Source: Candidatus Heimdallarchaeota archaeon
Lineage (GTDB): Archaea; Asgardarchaeota; Heimdallarchaeia; Hodarchaeales; LC-3
DNA length: 5,084 nucleotides
Direction of reading: 5' to 3'
Assembly: GCA_027364495.1 (NCBI GenBank)
Contig: DAHXPE010000239.1
Location: 1-5,084, forward strand
The position numbers and the translations under genes were made by a program. Positions within the stretch are counted from its first letter, which is position 1. Every line of letters begins with the position of its first letter. Below, one piece after another: positions 3,566 to 5,084 of this stretch. The notes below the pieces were generated by a model that did not search any database, had not been told where the DNA came from, and saw nothing but the letters and a program-made list of their open reading frames with translations.

Positions 3566-5084
3566 CTTTTTTTCAAAGAAGTAAAAATATTTTTATAATT
3601 ACTAACATCCTTAAATTGAATATTAATACTTTTTTTATCTAATTTATTCCACAAGGATTTGAATTCTGCATCAGATACAATTTCAATTAAAGATACTAGA
3701 TTTAACCTTTGTAAAATATCTTTTTTAAAAGGCCTTTTATTATCCAAAAAGGTTATTGCAGTAAAAAACTTAGTAGTAACCTGCAAATTCAACATAATCC
3801 ATATAAAAACTGCTTCTTCTAAAGTTTCAAATGAAAGACTATAACAGGTGTCATCTACCATTATTGGTTTGCCTTGAGCCGGGAGAACCAATGAAAAACA
3901 TAATTTTTTATAAAATCCAGATACAACCACTTTATAAGGTTTGAATGAGTAATTCCCTATACCAAACATGCTAAATTCTGATTGATTAGCATAAATACGT
4001 GATTTTCGTTTTTTGAAGTAATCTTTCTTTGATTGTAAATAGTTCCAAGTTTTTGGTAACTCTTTAAGATATTCTGTATTCTTTTCTCCTATTTTTTTTT
4101 GAGTAACAAGGATCCAGAACCTGGAATCTTGAATTATCGGTTTTTTTATGTCTGAGCTTTTGAGAAATGGATAAACAATTTCTTCTTCTAACTCAACGCA
4201 ATCATTTATTTTGTTTTTAAAGTGTTTGTCACCTACTTTTTCTAATACTAATACCGAACCTGCATCGTGTTTGATCCCTTGCCTCCACTCATAGCAAAAT
4301 TTCCCCTCTAAATTTGAGTACTTTTCATAACTATCTAAATTCGACACAAAAAACCCATTTTGAAATCCAAACGAGTAAAGTTTCTTAAAATATTCATCTA
4401 ATGAAAATGAGGAACAAATTGTTTCTTTATACTCAAATTCAGTTATTTTTTTACTTATAAATACATTTGATGTGGCCGAGATTCCAAATTCCTTCTTAGC
4501 ATTGAATAGGTAACTCGAAAGATCCCGGCCATTAAAATTAATTTTTGAATTTTTTAAAATATTGTACAAGGTTGTGGTTTTACAGACCATGCCAAGTAGA
4601 TAATCCTTATCAGCAAAATAATCTAGTAATTTCACAATAATTGTCTCAGCAATATCAAAATTACTCTTTCCTGTTAATGCGTCTAGTCCTTTAAGTTTCA
4701 CTTTGGAATTTGATTTTATTGGAACATTGAAGGAATTAATAGATCCTAAAAAAGAATTGGTTATCCAGGGAGGATTTCCTACTATAAGTACTTTATGATT
4801 CTGAATTGTAATTCTATACTTTTTAAATAATATTGTAAAATCAATATCGAAAAATGATTTAGTAATAAAAATAAGTTTTTTATTTTCCAGTGAAATACAA
4901 TTTTCAGCTAAATTTGTAAAAAACTCTTCTTTATAGGTTTCCTGAATTTCAATTGCAATAATTATCCTTAAACTTGGAAATGTTTTTAAGGCTGAAACTA
5001 TGAAATTACCCTTGCCACAACTGGGTTCTAATAAAATTGTCGGTTCATATTTACTTTCTTTTATTAGTTTGCAAATTTTGTCTG
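3562..5084 (-). CDS. N6-adenine DNA methyltransferase, 5' partial (gamma-type motif order)
   Basis: SAM-dependent DNA methyltransferase, probably the modification enzyme of a type II restriction-modification system or an orphan. The frame is open from the window edge to a TGA at 3562, giving 506 visible residues (residue 1 codon at 5082). Motif I is LEPSCGKGNF (residues 18-27), with Glu45 as the likely SAM-ribose acid, and motif IV is VGNPPWITNS with NPPW at 103-106. Further family blocks follow: GKSNFDIAE, WRQGIKHD (266-273), YPFLKSSD (304-311), SGFYKKL (388-394) and LDNKRP (446-451). The order motif I, motif IV, then a long C-terminal recognition region fits the gamma class. A GTG at 4701 could be mistaken for the start but would remove both catalytic motifs. 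The true start lies beyond 5084, probably only tens of residues away since motif I is at residue 18. No nuclease is visible downstream; any partner would be upstream. Confidence 0.88.
   Translation of the reverse strand, partial: DKICKLIKESKYEPTILLEPSCGKGNFIVSALKTFPSLRIIIAIEIQETYKEEFFTNLAENCISLENKKLIFITKSFFDIDFTILFKKYRITIQNHKVLIVGNPPWITNSFLGSINSFNVPIKSNSKVKLKGLDALTGKSNFDIAETIIVKLLDYFADKDYLLGMVCKTTTLYNILKNSKINFNGRDLSSYLFNAKKEFGISATSNVFISKKITEFEYKETICSSFSLDEYFKKLYSFGFQNGFFVSNLDSYEKYSNLEGKFCYEWRQGIKHDAGSVLVLEKVGDKHFKNKINDCVELEEEIVYPFLKSSDIKKPIIQDSRFWILVTQKKIGEKNTEYLKELPKTWNYLQSKKDYFKKRKSRIYANQSEFSMFGIGNYSFKPYKVVVSGFYKKLCFSLVLPAQGKPIMVDDTCYSLSFETLEEAVFIWIMLNLQVTTKFFTAITFLDNKRPFKKDILQRLNLVSLIEIVSDAEFKSLWNKLDKKSINIQFKDVSNYKNIFTSLKKS

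Noticed and set aside
3659..3844. 61-codon plus-strand frame opposite the methyltransferase C-terminus
   Set aside because: Antisense shadow of a conserved coding region and no sign of its own start signals.

Overview
The window is AT-rich (roughly 30% GC by eye) and every recognisable gene lies on the minus strand. Start contexts use short GGTG/GTGA/AGGTG Shine-Dalgarno cores 5-7 nt before ATG. Leaders carry TATA-like boxes and genes end in oligo-T tracts. This fits an AT-rich archaeon, possibly of the Asgard/Promethearchaeota type, better than a typical bacterium. The assignment is an inference: no rRNA, tRNA or lineage marker is present, and a low-GC bacterium is not excluded.

In transcription order (high to low coordinates), the right edge carries most of an N6-adenine DNA methyltransferase. 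Its frame stays open to the window edge and contains the SAM-binding motif (EPSCGKGNF) and the catalytic NPPW motif. About 35 nt downstream, probably in the same transcript, is a two-cysteine aspartate/glutamate-type racemase. A short hairpin overlaps the methyltransferase stop codon between them. Then come three small two-helix membrane proteins of the DUF2892 (YgaP-like transmembrane) family. The first stands alone and ends in a hairpin plus T8 terminator. The other two form a tandem pair behind a 416-nt non-coding stretch. The left third holds a fold-type III PLP enzyme of the D-threonine aldolase / D-serine dehydratase-like 'amino acid deaminase/aldolase' group.

The clearest functional threads are D-amino-acid chemistry at the two ends (racemase and PLP lyase, not in one operon) and a small DUF2892 cluster that looks transcriptionally regulated. 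The most interesting non-coding signal is a pair of nearly identical 15-bp palindromes (ATAACTWWTGGTTAT) 32 bp apart upstream of the DUF2892 pair. One overlaps the best TATA-like box and the other lies near the predicted transcription start, as expected for a repressor operator. A second spot, 2756-2786, can form two mutually exclusive hairpins. I see no CRISPR array, insertion sequence, tRNA or rRNA, and no clear new multi-gene system.
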